In this document: positions 1 to 57,087 of the stretch, one piece after another | How positions within the stretch are numbered: the stretch's first letter is position 1 | Layout: every line of letters starts with the position of its first letter | Source of the DNA: Hyperoplus lanceolatus | Taxonomy: Eukaryota > Chordata > Actinopteri > Uranoscopiformes > Ammodytidae | Direction of reading: 5' to 3' | NCBI GenBank assembly: GCA_026929865.2 | Contig: CM049395.1 | Span: forward strand, 30,327,001 to 30,391,000 | DNA length: 64,000 bases | Program-made: the position numbers and the translations under genes | Notes under the pieces: model-generated | What the model was told of the DNA's origin: nothing | The model's input: the letters and a program-made list of their open reading frames with translations, nothing else | The model's database searches: none

Positions 1-2236
1 TAAATCCACCAAAAACATTAGTTATGACCGTTGATTCCTTTATGCGGATCAACAGGTCGCTAAGCAGTTTTCTCTGTGGAAATGTAGAGCTGAGTAGATG
101 TAGTAGAAATCTTTAAAAGAACATCAACAGGCCATGTTTAGGCATGGCTCACTAAACCCACTTCCACCCCTCTTCAAAACACTGATCCCACCTTTATCAT
201 CATCCAACAACTGTTTATTTTTTTATTTTTCTTATTTCTTATTCTTTCTTTCTCATTAATAGATTTTATTCTTTGATAAAGTCTTTTTAGAGGCTAAGAT
301 GTTTTCAGTAATTTGTGCTAAGAATTGTGTTCATGTTTTCTATGTTGCTGTAATTTTGTGCTACTGAATCATCATAGAGTCAACTAATTACTGAAGTGAA
401 AAGAGAGAGAATTTTCCTGTAACTGCACTCTTCCTTCCCCCTGCCCCCCCCCCTCGAATCCTCAAGACTTCTTGTATGGCAACCAAAATTCACTGTAAGA
501 AATAAATATAATATTGCACTAGTGTTGTATCTCTCTCAGTCCTTCCAGTGCAGGACCATCAGAGCACAGACATACTGTATTTTACTTGGGATGAAGATCA
601 ACAGAACAAAGACGCGAGTGTCTGAGAGAAGATTCCCTAATGCTCATATCATTTGTTTTTTGTATTGGCTCTTTGGCTGATTTCCAACATCTTGGGAATG
701 TGTTGAACATATTGAGCGTGCAGTGTGCCACAAAAAAGGTTAGCCGCAGTAACCAGTAACAGGGTTTCTAGTTTTTTTGCATTCAACCTTTATTTTAACA
801 TAACGCAATACATTGTTTTCATAGCCATTATTGATTAATATAATTTAATATAAATATACATTATAAAACTAAGACTCCTCTAGTTCCTAATGTATAAAAG
901 TAAACATGTTGTCCACCAACCTATGAATACAAGTTAATAATTCAAACTTATTTTTATAAAATGTATATTTTAAGAAGGTTAAGTTCACTTTAAGATGGCC
1001 TTTAAGTGTACTTTATCATTCAATCACAATGTATTAGTGAGAAGTCCTTTAACAATGAACACGTTCCATTTCATGATGATCTGTTAAGTTTACAGATGTG
1101 TTGACAGTTTGCAACCTAACAGTTAAACAAAGTTCCGCTGACTTGCAAAGTTAATCCATTTATAAAATAATGTGTCAATTAATTGAATACAATGGAACAC
1201 TGGAAAGTTTGTGGACAGACCGTGATGAAAACGGTCACTGGGACGGTTCCTTATGTTAAAAGCAGGTCCAATTTTTCATCGCTGTGAAACCACCAAAAAT
1301 ATTCCATTCAACTCTAATTAAGTTGGATCTGTGAGATAGAAATCTCTAAACCTGTACAAATAAGACTAAAATGGTAGTAAAAAAGAAAGAAAGAAAGTGC
1401 ACTTGAAAAAGTACACTGAAAGGAAAACATCAACATTTCCTAAACTTGGATTTTGCTGTTTCTGGGACATTGTACGTACAGTATATATCAAAGATGTAAT
1501 TAAACCTCCAGCTAGACCACTATATTACTTTGGTAATAGAGTTTGGCCAGCAGAGAGCACTTTAAAGTTGTATTTCTACTTAAAGTTGTCCTACTCAGTA
1601 GATATCCTGGACTTAATTCTCAAATAAGGTAACAAAAAGATTTTCCTTAGCAAAAAAAGTGCTTACACAGGAGATAACCTATTGTATGGATTATATAATT
1701 AGAACCAGTGCCTTAGCACAAAGCTGTCAAGTACATATTTGAGTAAAAAATGCAATATTTTTTTGTAATAGCAGTGACATAAAACAGGAATTAACATATT
1801 GTATATGTACTTACTGATAATTTATTCATGTTTCAAGTGAATTACAAAAAGTTACAGTAGCAGTTGAAATGTTAGTTTAACATGTTTGACCGCTCATCCC
1901 TTATTTGACTAATTACATTAATTTGGTTGGTTAATTTCTAAACTTACTTACTGCAACACCTTTTGCCAACAGGTGTCCTTTATTGGGGTATGGGGAGTAT
2001 ATGTGAATATCAGTTATTAAGCTTGAAGGTTAATTTTCAGCCAATTAAATCTTTGTTTTTCATTTTCAACAGCTTCATTTCCCAGGTTGAAAATGTAGTC
2101 AAACAAATGATAGTTAGGTTAATTAATTAACAGCTCAAGGAAATCAAAATAATACAACTGCAACCTGAAATCTAGAACTAACATAAGATATTCACAGTAT
2201 AATTAATGCACTTCAAACAAGCTCATCAATCAGTTA
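1..2236. other. AT-rich intergenic sequence downstream of cttn
   Basis: I see no exon with matching splice sites, no recognisable protein similarity and no clear terminal inverted repeats here. Open frames are short and low-complexity. The stretch lies 3' of cttn. In mammals the next gene on this side would be SHANK2, but no SHANK2 exon was recognised. Confidence 0.5.
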
Positions 2237-3734
2237 TTTATTGAAACTAAAAAAAAACAACAAAACAAAAAAACAAGTATGCAATGATGTGAATCAAGCA
2301 GACAGAGGTACAGATGAAAATAATGCATTTGAAAAGGTCACTTTTTTATTATTATAAAACCCAAAAGATGAATTTAATGAATTCCTCACACATTTAATCT
2401 ATACTACTCTGATCCAAAGACCACTGCCGTCTGTTGAAAAGAATTAGTGTTTGGAGAATACACCAAAGTCTCTTCCCTTCATGATAAATCACACCTGTTT
2501 TAAAATGGTCACTCACTCTGAGGTCAACACACACCGTTCGGACATGATGGGAGATGTTAGCTGCTTCAGAGCAGTCGTCACCACACCTCACGTGTGCATA
2601 TCAACACGTTATGACAGGAAACCTGAACATCCACGGCAGCAAGACAAATACACAATCCAAAGAAAAGCACAGTGACAGGGAACAAAAATATGTTTTCAAA
2701 TCTATTATTTTTCAAAGCATCATACATCATGATCTCTCTCTGTACATAATTCTAAGCACAGTATCAACAATTAAGCTGTAGTGTGTGTTTGTTTAGCTTG
2801 TGATTTGCCACTTTGGAGATCCAAGTCTTTTGACATTATGGCCCCGTTAATCTTTGAACAAGGTTAACATCAGTACAAAAGGAAACCTGATTACTGATCA
2901 TTTATAAACCAACCCTACAACTAATGCAAGCGTTCAGATAAAAAGAGGGTATTCGTACAACATGAACGTCAGAGCAACACAACTAAATGTATGCAGACAG
3001 ACCATGAAGCAAAGGGGTTCTGTATTTTGGTCCATGCTCGGCTCACTGGACAGTAAATAGCCATCAATATACATTATAATCCAAAGTGGAGGGCTGCTTT
3101 CCACTTTAAACTGCTCCTGCTTACAGGGTGAGCAACTGAACAGTGAGCACTCTGAGCCCCGTGCACAAGACTCATTTCAGACATTTCAAGCTCATTAATC
3201 TCATTACTCTGGTCTTTGGTGAGACTAAAATTTCTCTCTAACATGTGTGGAGACGCAACAATATCTGATCAACACCTAGTGAAGCTAGACTGTAACACTG
3301 TATCTGGAAAAATAAAAAGCTACAATATGTAACCTGCTACTCTGAAGCAGGAGGAGGTTAATAAATCCCCTTCGGCCTTAATCTGAACAGCAAAGCTGTA
3401 TTTTGTAGCTTTTACTTTAACACAGCAAAGCCTTTCTCAAGCCCAGATAATAACTTCTATATCTCTTGGTATTATTGAGCCATTGTAAGATAATGCATCC
3501 TCTGAGAAACAATGTGAATTTGGAAAAAGTAGAGGGGGGATAAAAAAAACAAAAAGGTGCAAAAGAAAGCCAGCTAGGAGACCTGAGGATGTCTCGTATG
3601 GGATTGAAGCACAAAGATGAAGGTAGGAGAGAAAGGACCAAAGTAAGGAAAGGAAAGAGGGTTGGAAATTGTCTCCTTCCTATTTTCTTATGTTGCACAA
3701 GGACAGGGACACAGGTTGTCTTGGCAGAGCCTTA
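2237..3734 (-). other. cttn: cttn 3' UTR (probable)
   Basis: The sequence follows the cortactin stop codon without a break. On the minus strand a canonical AATAAA lies at 2242-2237 (TTTATT on the plus strand), which gives a 3' UTR of about 1.5 kb. The exact cleavage site is inferred, and other AT-rich poly(A) signals further down (near 789) could be used. Confidence 0.45.
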
Positions 3735-24143
<20,409 letters not shown>

Positions 24144-24160
24144 TTTCAGTGCCACACACA

Positions 24161-25906
24161 CTGAAAATCAAGAGAAACTTAATTTGAGAAAGACAGATAG
24201 CACATGATTTATCTAGGGTGAGAGACCAGGCTCAAACCTTCAAGAATAAATTAAGAATGTTTCAAAGATGAAGATGGCTGTGGGATAGGATCATAAACTT
24301 AGGGAATAAATGTTGCTAAGACTCTCAGGGCATAGTGGGGACACACACATTTGTGTAAAGCACATTTATGAATGTGGATGTTGTGTGGGTGTGTTTTATT
24401 TCTTGTGTCTTATGTGTTTCTTTTGTAAGGCCTATATTTGACTATTTTTATAGTTTTAATTTATTTATTTATGGATACATGTAATGAGAGAAATATTTTT
24501 TCTCATAACAGATGTTATAATTGCACTTTACAAGGACTGGACTTAATTTCGTTGTACCTGTTACAATGACAATAAAGATATTCTATTCTAAATCAGCATG
24601 ACAGTTATTTAATATGTATCCAATTGACTTTTATCCAAAATGCAAAGGCAATTTTTTTTAGAGCATAAGGTGACATCATCAAATTACTTGTTTTGTTCAA
24701 CAACAGAGAAATTCTTCACATTTGAAAAGCAGGAACAAGGAAATGTTTTGCACCTTTGTATGAAAGTAATTGAACATTAATCAACTACTAAATAGTTGCT
24801 TGTAGTCTTTAAGTTAGACTTGGTCGAATGTAAACACATTTTTCAAAGCTGATGATTTTCTTTGAGCAAGATGCTGAATCTAACAGCTCACACATCTGCC
24901 AAATCCTGCTGTCATGTCGAATTGAACCGAGATGCTGCAGAGCTAAATGGTGAGCAATGCGTTAGTACTGGGTGATATCCAGCGATGTGGCATCTAATTG
25001 CTACAAAAGCTCACTGTACGAATACTAACTTCTGACTCAGCACAATGTGGGCAATCGGCATCTGTGTTCAATCAAGAGGCTGCGGGAGAAGTGGCTCCAT
25101 CTCCATTCACCTCAAGAGAAGGAACGGAGGAAAGCCTCCTCAGACCCGGAAGTAGCTCGGCAAGTCCCAACTTTCAGTGTATCAGGGAGTTGGTGACAGG
25201 GCAATATTTCCCACAACACAACCACACCCATCTGCTGGTCACATCCAAATCAAACTTTTGTGTCTTTAATTCGTCTTTTTTTTGTCTTAATTGAAGAATT
25301 GGGTGCGGCTGTCAGGTGTTCAAAAAAAAGTTCAGGTAACAGGTAGCAGCTGGTAGAAGTCACCTCCATGCATTTACGTTATTTCCCTGAAGGGACACAC
25401 AAGTATGCATGTTTGACGTCAGCCTAGCTCAGGTTAATGTCGGTTACTTGCTACTTGCATGTATCCAAGTAGGTCAGGCCACATTTATATATACGACGTA
25501 TCATCTCCAAATATGTAAGTATAGTTTACCCAATTAAAACGCAGTTAATTCATCATTTATGCTGTGATTTTTGTGCACATCAACTCAATGTGAACACTGT
25601 TACAATTGTCTGCGTACCGTCTTCAACAGACATGCTTTGGAGACAGGATGTATACCTCGTTAGTGGTTATGTCGACACATGGGGATTTATCGTTAAGTGA
25701 CCAGCAAATGGTCCATATAGTTTCCAAAAATCGGAATATTGTGTGTGCCTGTGTGGGGTATTTCCTGTTGCAGTTTTCCATTTAGCTCGCTGGCTAAAGC
25801 TAACATGCCTTCTGGAATGCCTATCTGAGTCAGCGCGAGGTTGGCGATTTTTTTTCTTTCACTAGGTAGACATTTTAATATCCTCCATTGGGGCGTTAGT
25901 ACTCAC
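24161..25906 (-). other. cttn: cttn intron 1
   Basis: No exon supported. About 24370-24598 resembles a retroposon 3' tail: it contains gacttaatttcgttgtacc and tgacaataaagatattctat, typical of fish LINE/SINE ends with an AT-rich tail. An open frame at 24998-25294 on the plus strand has no recognisable similarity. Confidence 0.45.
24370..24598 (+). repeat. Retroposon (LINE/SINE) 3'-end fragment
   Basis: The sequence ends with the motif taatttcgttgtacctgtta, then caatgacaataaag, then ttctattcta. This is the common 3' end of fish LINE-mobilised retroposons. The 5' edge is arbitrary, and the class assignment rests on recognition of the tail only. Confidence 0.45.
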
Positions 25907-26060
25907 CGTTTACGACAAAGGTGGAAGCGACCAGAGTCTAAAAGTTTAAAAAAAAAATCCCCCTTGAGGATGTAGTCCGTTCACACCTCAAGCTTTGATG
26001 CAGAGACGGTAACGTTCTGCTGTCTCCCTGTCCTTCCGGCTCTCCCAGTATCCCGTTCTC
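25907..26060 (-). other. cttn: cttn 5' UTR exon 1 (probable)
   Basis: A strong donor (aacg|gtgagt on the minus strand, GT at 25906-25905) ends a non-coding segment just downstream of promoter-like motifs. It would splice to the acceptor at 24161-24162. The upstream end (transcription start) is approximate. Confidence 0.6.
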
Positions 26061-26095
26061 TGCCAGTGCTGACGTCACAAGTGGGCGGGGGTTGA
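26061..26095 (-). promoter_or_regulatory. cttn: cttn core promoter motifs: CRE and GC box
   Basis: A full palindromic CRE, TGACGTCA, lies at 26070-26077. Six bases further upstream of transcription is GGGCGGGG (26083-26090), an Sp1-type GC box. No clear TATA box. Their position just 5' of the 5' UTR exon donor suggests a TATA-less, CREB/Sp1-type promoter. Function is inferred. Confidence 0.55.
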
Positions 26096-27194
26096 AAAAC
26101 GTAAATTCAACGGGAGCTTCTCATTAACATATTTTTCTGCTAAATAATTTAAAGATACAACAAAAAGTCATAAAACAAATATGAAATATTGTGGTTGTTG
26201 TTTCTTCTAAGATTTTGGAAATAGGCGAACAAAAGATGTTTAGTTTCCAATATTTCTTTGGTCAGTTATGGAACTATAATAGGTCCATGATGTAAGGAAA
26301 GTGTTAATTTAGTTAAAGCCAAGTGGACAGTAAAAATATCAAAGGAAAATTATGCTGATAAATACAGGACTTTAACATTTCACCAAAGCTGATAAAGTTG
26401 GATGTATTTTGCTGCAGCTCTGCCTACTTTTTTTTACTTTGACTCTACTGGATTCCTCAGGTTACAAAAAGGTGGAAAATACAATGTGATGAATGGTTAA
26501 ATTAAATTAATTATGTTGTCAAAATGTTCGTTTAAATTATAAAAACTTGTGACAAACAGCACAGCAGTGCATGCTTTTTTGAATGTTTGCTATCAAGATT
26601 TTAAAAAATCACTTTGTGGGGTTAATTTTTTAATTTGAAATGAAAAAGAGGATGAACACTAAATGAAGTTACCATAATTTCTTAGAAACCTTCATGTAAA
26701 GAGCAATACCATTGTGTACTAATCTGTCCTTTTACATGTATAACCTTATGGTCAGTAAAACTCAATTTATGTATCTATTCATTTGTTATTCATCTGTCTT
26801 TATTCTTCTTCATGAATCCCTATAACAAATTTTTAAGATCTGCTGTGTACGGACTTAAAGTATCTACGTATTGATCTTCCCTATAATTTGTACCAAATAA
26901 CAGTTCTTTCCAGGAAACTTGTGGGAAATTATAACCAACAAAGAGTGCCCACTCATCACTGCAGCACTGTCTGAAAAATTATATTGCCACATTTTAAATA
27001 TGCATAATCCAAGCACTAGCCAACAGGACAAAATGGATTCACTCACTCAAATTGTCAATTTTTTTACTCAATTTTTCATTAAAAACTGTCAAACACATCC
27101 AACAAGAACCATAAGTGGGAGAGGAAGTGGCAAGAGGTTCTTGAAAAGATAAGCTCTAGTCTTTTTATCTGCAGTGGAAAATAAGTTTCAGTAT
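26096..27194. other. Intergenic spacer between ppfia1 3' end and cttn promoter
   Basis: About 1.1 kb, AT-rich, with no supported exon and no transposon ends recognised. It holds any upstream cttn control elements not included in the core promoter call. Confidence 0.45.
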
Positions 27195-28724
27195 TTTATT
27201 GAAAGTAAGCAATAAATAATATTGTGATAAAAATAGTTTATAAGTACTCAGACTGTACATCATTGTTACAAGATCAGAAGATTCAATGGGAAGAGCAGGA
27301 AGAAAACAGCAACATGATTTTCATTGTGCATAAATGACTAAATCACATACATAAAAAAGCATTTCTACTTTAAACTTTTAACTACATGTAGGGTGAAATA
27401 AAACTCTTCGGTTCCTTCTCATTTGCCATGAAAACTAATGGTGAAACCTGTGTTGTGAGTGTAGAAAGAACAAACTTAGACATGAGGAGCATTGCTACAT
27501 TCATAGGAGCAAACTGGGGCTTCAGCTATGAAAGTATGACCGAGGAAATACAACGTGGATGAGTAATAATAAATAAGAACAGACAGACAGAGAGGAGTTA
27601 AGAAACAATAAGGCTTGATATGAAATCTTCATACAAAGTGTTTTTAAAAAAGGTTTGTGGGTGGATCGCACCGCCTTGAGGATTATCTAGTCACAGCGGG
27701 GATCGACTGAGGCCTCAGTGAAGTTGGTCCATGGAAGGAGTTGCCACACTTTCGACTCATCTGTACATTTCAAGTCCTCTTGCACAAGTGAGTCTGTGTG
27801 TTCCTCCAGAGGTGAGGGAGGTTTGTCTTTGTTAAAGGACCGAGCTGGGTGTGGGTTGGGATGTAGTAGGGTGGGAATACAGTAAGTGGATAAGTATCCG
27901 CATGCAAGGTCAACTAGTGACAACCTCAAATTCTGTTTCCACTTGCATCTGAAAGAAGCCCTCTGGTTTTGTGTCACTACTGTGATATGGCTTTAATTCT
28001 TAAATTCAAAAGATTCATTTTGGTTTCGCAGATATGGAAAATATAAAAGAGAAAAGGAAAATATACTTTGTTTCACATGATATCTGTCATCACCTTCACC
28101 TGGCTTGCCAGCAGTTATTTCAACGGTGATTGATGACACAGTGCTGAGCAGTTTGTGAAACAGTCTGACAACTCCAGCAATTTGTCTGATATTCACACAT
28201 CTATTGACCTATGAGCTGCATTTACACAAAACCAAATGTGATAAGCTACGAAAATTACAACAGTTAAAAGGGGCAACAGATATGAATTAATTTATATCAC
28301 ATATCAAAGTCACTTTAGCATAAATTCAATGATTAGAATTCAAATAAAACAGAGGAAAAAAACATACATCTAGTCAATAGAATCAGGATTATAAAAAAGA
28401 TTAGATAAAATGTCTGTTGATAGAAATATACAAACTCCAGACAATTGAAACATTCAGTTACATACATCTGAGAGTGGAGTTTAATATGGGCACAGTGGAG
28501 AAAAGTTTCTTTCTTCTTTTTTTAAAGTGGGTTGATTAATGGGATAGAGGCAAAAAGGGATTACATAGTAATTCTAAAATCAATTAAAATGTCCCATTGG
28601 TTTACATAAATATAATAACAAATGTAGATAAATCTAGAAAGTGTCCTCGAGGGATACTGACATTGGTGAGTAAGGTCTGTTTATGTGATGACAAAACATC
28701 TTTTTAGTGTCCTTGCAAGTAACC
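27195..28724 (-). other. ppfia1: ppfia1 3' UTR (probable)
   Basis: Runs from the stop of the last exon to an AATAAA signal on the minus strand at 27200-27195 (TTTATT on the plus strand). About 1.5 kb and AT-rich. The end is inferred from the signal only. Confidence 0.45.
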
Positions 28725-51651
<22,927 letters not shown>

Positions 51652-51952
51652 CTAGAATAGAAATGTACAAACACAGTTAGCTGTAACTGCTACCAACTAA
51701 ATTTTTTTTTTATTTTTAGGTGCTGACCCTGTGAAATAGGAAAATAAAACTATTGGTAATGTGGAGGAAGGGATCCTGCACATTTAAGTTTGATCGATTG
51801 GCAATTTCTAAATCTAATGAAGCAATCTAACGTCCGTTCCGTAAATGTTTTTTTAATCTGCCCAATCTTAGATGGTACTATATGGCTGGCCAACTAACCT
51901 CAGCATCATATTACTTCTTTACGACTGCACTTCCTTCCTGGGTATACATATA

Positions 51953-52663
51953 TCGGGTCGGCAATACGTCATCTAGACGGAACTCTCGTGACCACGCCCC
52001 CTTTGGGGGGAAAATAATACGGCTTACTAGACAAAGACAGCGCGATCATTTAAAATAAGCCGTTACAGCTCAAATCTGCAATGTCCTGAGCTGTTGTGTG
52101 GTTTACTAAGTAAAAAACAAAGATCATGGTTTTATTCTTTCGCCATGCCCCCAAAAATTTCCCTAAATAAGGTCTGTATGACAGCAGGAAGCTCCCGCTT
52201 CCCCTGTGCCGTTAGGACCGTTGGTAGAGTCTAGTCAAGGCATAGCGCTATAATATTAACATAGTAAGCATTATTTCAGACAACAAAACTTAAAATAACA
52301 ATTATTTCTTGTGTAATCAGCTTACATAGAGACTCAGTGAGGTGAAGATATATATCAGGGTATGATATCTCTGGCCAATGGGTCGGATCATTGCGCCAGC
52401 TTGATAATGAGAGACTAAATAGACATGGTTTAGATTGATCAAATGAATCATTTAGAAGTGTCGTTAACGTTATCCAGCTGGCGGAGTTGTTGTAAAGGAT
52501 TTTGACATTGTGTCTGTCGGTCAAATTTTAACTTATTTACCTCTGATCGTTTTCTTTTTGTGCTGTTTTGGACCGCAATTTTGCATTATAGTCAATGGCA
52601 CGATCGCTTTGTTTTCCCCTCAAAGGGGGCGTGGCCAGGTCGGAACGTCGATTGCCGACCTGA
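51953..52663. mobile_element. Non-autonomous DNA transposon, about 0.7 kb
   Basis: Left end tcgggtcggcaatacgtc, then ccacgccccctttg-ggggaaaa; right end inverse tcaggtcggcaatcgacg, then ccacgccccctttgaggggaaaa. Imperfect TIRs of about 60 bp. No coding frame. Target duplication not resolved. Family not recognised. Confidence 0.7.
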
Positions 52664-52797
52664 TGTATTGAACAAGCATCAAGGCCAGAACTACCACTAA
52701 GTTTATATCTATACTCTTCAGAAATTAAGAAAACATACAAAAAATTATTTCCTTAAAAACACGATTTCAGTTTGGTATGCTGCACATACACATATAG

Positions 52798-53107
52798 GTG
52801 ACATGCCTGAATTATCTCGATTATCTCCTGTTGGGGTTTCCACCTGACAAAAAGGATGGAGGGTTCAGCCTATGGAATACGAAAGGAATTCAGAAAATAA
52901 TGGATCTATATGTAGATGGAGCGTTGCTTTCTTTTGATCAATTATGTCAGAGATACCAAATACAAAAAAAAACACTTTTTCAAGTATTTACAATTATTAG
53001 TTACACATAGTACTGAATCAGCACTAGATAAATTAAACGCTATTTCCTCTAAATCCACGGGAAATATGACCACACAATTTACTGCCACTCTCAGAAAAGA
53101 CTTCTAA
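52798..53107 (+). pseudogene. L1/Tx1-like LINE ORF2 fragment
   Basis: The plus strand reads PPDKKDGGFSLWNTKGIQKI, then MDLYVDGALLSFDQLCQRYQ, a typical phrase near the C-terminus of fish L1-like reverse-transcriptase proteins (GF-xW-KGI--I-DLY-DG---SF-QL---Y-I). It continues after a 1-nt frameshift near 52985 as KKHFFKYLQLL. Truncated and dead. Confidence 0.75.
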
Positions 53108-56100
53108 TTATTTTTTCTAATTCAATTTTCATTTCTCAAATCTTTCTCAGGCGCGCACGCACGCACGCACGCACAGGAAGGACATGCATGGTTGGACCTA
53201 AAGAATGTCCCATCCTGATTTTTGCCCTACAAAAACTAGCACAGACAGGCACCCTGAGTGGCAAGGCCTTCTTGCTGTGTTTCCGAGGAGGAGGAGGGAC
53301 TGGAACTGATCGTTCTTTTCAGTCACTACCACAACTATTCTCTCTTCCCTTCACGCCAGCCTCTGAGCTTTTCCAGTGACTGGCACAGATTCTGCTTCAG
53401 CAAAGGGGGAGTTTGCTATTGGCTACAACCAAGGTCTACTTTCTCTGCCAGCCAATGAGGGCCCATAAGAGGCAGACCCAGGGGTAATTACAGAGTGGCT
53501 TACTTCCTACATTCCAAAGCAAACGTTGAGGTTGAGATGAACAGCAACCGTAGGATTTCTCTACACCTCTATTAGTCAAACCCCCCAAAGCAAAGAGATT
53601 AGTAGCTAAAGTTGTCAGGAATGATCACAAGGTATCGATCTACCTTTGCTGTAGTCTTTTATTTATAGTTCTAAATGTAATTCATCATACTTCATGTGTA
53701 CTAACTTCACAAAAGGAAGCTGAAATAAAGACCTGGACCTTGGTTAGTGTGGTATAGGGTTTTAAACAATCCTTTTGAAATAAGACAGGACCACCAAAAC
53801 CAACCCAAAACCATGCAAGCACAACCACGTCCCAAATAAATAACATACAAAACACAGCACTATAATAAGAAACCATATTTTTATTTGGAAAATCAATTTA
53901 AAAAATAAATAAATAAAATAAAATAAATAAATAAATAAATGAAGCCGATACAATCATATATGGGATAACATATGCATCATACTGACAAGGTTGTTTATTC
54001 CCAAATATATAAATCAAATTAAAATATACAGGTTGAATACAGTACAATCATAAGCCTGCCCTGTACAAATGTGAATGCAGCCATTCAAGCCCGATCCCAT
54101 TTCTCCCTGCAGCAGGGTAAACTGGTGTATGGCTCAGCTCAAGTCACAGTGTGGGTTAGCGACATGCTGGTTAGAAGTGGACTGAGCTGCTCCGTAAGCC
54201 TTAGAACAGGGGCGGGGATTAAGGGGGGTACACAAAATATGTGTGCCAACCTATTAAAGTGACAGCGTACCAAAACACAGAGAGACACAAAAGCTTTTCA
54301 GGCATAATGGTACTCCATGTCGTCATTTTCAGGATTCAACCTCATTGAGAAGAATACCCTTCCCGACAACTTTGTGGCGTTATGACAGAGACTCATTTGT
54401 GAATTATAATATCATTAAGAGATCTGCTTGATTGGAAGTGAATGACAAAATTGTGCGCAAAGGAATGAGCATTCTCACACATTTAATGTCAGCATGTTGA
54501 GCATTTAATTACTAACCGACTAGTATTTCTGGTGACGACTAGTGAATCAGCAGGCGTTTAAACGTTTAACTGACTGGTTATGAAAAAAAAAAAAAAAAAG
54601 ATATCTCACATGTTCTGACATTTTGACAATGCCTTTTATTTGCCAGTAGATCAGTTATGAACTCTGCAAGAGAGGAACAGACTTCATTGCAGCTCTGGCA
54701 ACTCTCCAAAGGGAAGGAGATCAGGAAACAATGAGACTCTGCTCTGTTATGTCAATAGAAAGGACAAGAATGTAAAACAAACTCCGAATGACAGCATACC
54801 TTATTGAGCTAAATTATATTGTGTAAGCGTGATAACATTCATCCTCATAGCATGCCATGCCCTGTCTACCATTGTGGCCTCATACCACTAAGTAACGCAA
54901 CATTTTGTTTTAGATTTGTCATGCTTGAAAATAGGAGGTACAATGTATACAGGTTAAACATTAAGATATCATAGTATGCCAACTGATGAATGGGCTGGAG
55001 AATAAGGCTTTTTTTCTTTCCTTCACCAAACCTTTGTTAGACTGTGCTGTATTTGGAGCACATTTGGAGATCGGAACCAATAGGCCTACCTCCTACATAA
55101 TGACTTTAGCCGTTCTTAAAAGCTTATAGCATGTGCTGAAATCTGACACTGTGCAGAGGGCATCTGTTCTGCAAGAGGACGACTCACCGTCAAAAACTAA
55201 TTAGACACTACAATGGCTACTATTCAGAGCTGATTAGCTTGTTGTCCAGACTCACACAGACAGAACTCAATTTAAAGTACCCGACTGAATGCTCGTTTGC
55301 ACCATCTTTTGCTAAAGTCCCTTTTATCATACAACCACTTGGCTCTTAAAAATAATTTAAAATGTATAATTAAAAAAGCATTCCAATACTATGTGCTACA
55401 TTACCATTACTAGGCCAAGTGCATACATGTATGACATCCGGAATGTACGGTGCGGTTTATACAATTGTTCTTCTCTACCATATGACACTTATACCATCAA
55501 AATTAGAGGTAATATTGTTCCTTCTAATTCACCATTACACATATTTGGTAGGTTTAATATACTTCTGTAGTTTCTGGAATACTATTTAGTGTAACAAAAA
55601 AAGAGCATTATTGGCTTGCCATTCTCTTACACAGCTGTTCATGGTTGCCAAAACTGATTACATCTTCATCAACTATATCTTGACCACAAATATATGAGCC
55701 TCTATAAACCTTTTTTTCTCCAGCATGCACACACACAATTGGAACTAAAAAGGTGCCATGTATCAGGACCTCTATTAAACCTGGTTTCCAAAAGACAACA
55801 TTATTAAGACTGTATATTCTAGACGCATAAGGAGGTGACAATATCTAATAAACTGCTATGGACTGAGTGCCCACCTTCTTAATCTGATATTTTCCTTGAA
55901 CAAAACATGATACGTTGCAGCAGGCAACTGCCTCACAACAAAAAGCTTGTAGGAAGTTGACAGCAGAAAGCAGATGGCTTTAGGGCCTAAATAAACAAAG
56001 GAGTCTGGCCTTAACTTTGTCAGTTTTCATTTAAGTTTTCAAATTCAGCTCACATTAGGCAAAAGGCAACACTTGCACTCTGTCACTTTTATGTCACTGT

Positions 56101-56640
56101 GTGGAACAAGTCAGTCTTTGTCTCTCTGTTGAACCACTGTGCACTCTCAATTCATGCCATTCATTGTGCCACTGACCAGAATCAGTTCGTCAATTGGCCC
56201 CTTCAAAGTAACGAGGAGCAAAATATTACAACTGCCAAGTGATTTACCAATTTTTCTTTCTCATCTTACACAATAGTTTATCCAACACATGCAAGCAGGC
56301 AATCCTGAAACATTAGCTTATTGGTTAACATTACACTTTTGTTTACTTTGTGATTGTGGAGACAGGACAGAATACTTGACCCTGTGAAAGCTCTTTCAAA
56401 GTTGTAAGATGAATCTTTTAGGCTTAAATGTGCGTTTTGGTATCTGATGAGCCCCTCAAAATTCCTTACATTACATAAGATTCATGTGGCAGACCCTTTA
56501 GTCCAAATGAACTTACAATAAGTTAATTTAAACCTAATGAGAAAGAGGTAGTTGTTCTAAAAGTTATCAATACACAGTAAAACATCTTTTGAAATCAAAG
56601 ATTTCAGGCGACCCCAGACAATTAATTTTTTCTATAATTA
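53108..56640 (-). other. ppfia1: ppfia1 5' intron, no gene seen
   Basis: AT-rich, with a (TAAA)n tract at 53898-53942 and a 16-A run near 54582. I find no exon with family similarity and no matching terminal inverted repeats. Confidence 0.4.
53148..53175. repeat. (GCAC)n short tandem repeat
   Basis: gcgcgcacgcacgcacgcac followed by gcac, directly after the LINE fragment. Confidence 0.85.
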
Positions 56641-56649
56641 GTTTTTGAA

Positions 56650-57087
56650 CATGTTTGTGTTACTGTGTTAAAAATGCAGATTAGTGCAAAAATTGACATC
56701 CCCGCACATCGTTTTTACCATTTCGGTGGCAGCTGGCAATATTAATGTCTCAGCAATGCTATGCAGCTTCATAGCCCTAGCAATGAGATACCTAACCTCT
56801 AAAACGCTTTCAGGGAAGTACACTCGCTGCTTATTCAGCTCAGCAAACTTCTTTTTTAAAAAAAAGATCTTGGTTTGCCGACATGCTCGTTGTGTGTTGT
56901 CTCAAAGTGCCTTTTGAGTTTGAATTTTGGAGACTGTGGTGGGGACCCTGGAGCTCCCCCGGAAGAAAAATGTGATCTTTTAAAGTAAAATTCATCAATC
57001 TGGTGCACTTTCAGAATACAAGTTAATATATATTTTTTTAAATCAGTAATTTTTGTGGGGTCACGACCCCAAGGTTGAAAACCCCTG
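56650..57087 (-). pseudogene. hAT (BED-finger) transposase fragment
   Basis: The minus strand reads KLKRHFETTHNEHVGKPRSF, then after a 1-nt frameshift at a T/A run FAELNKQRVYFPE, RYLIARAMKLHSIAETL and LPAATEMVKTMCGD. This is the C2H2-like BED end and following region of hAT/ZBED-type transposases (K-RH-ET-H-E, then the I-ETLILPA phrase). The right end ggttgaaaacccctg (57073-57087) resembles a hAT terminus. The left terminus was not located. Confidence 0.7.

Noticed and set aside
24998-25294. 98-codon plus-strand frame in cttn intron 1
   Set aside because: No similarity or splice partners; probably chance.
27687-27977. 96-codon minus-strand frame downstream of ppfia1
   Set aside because: It lies in the presumed ppfia1 3' UTR and resembles no known protein; no supporting signals.
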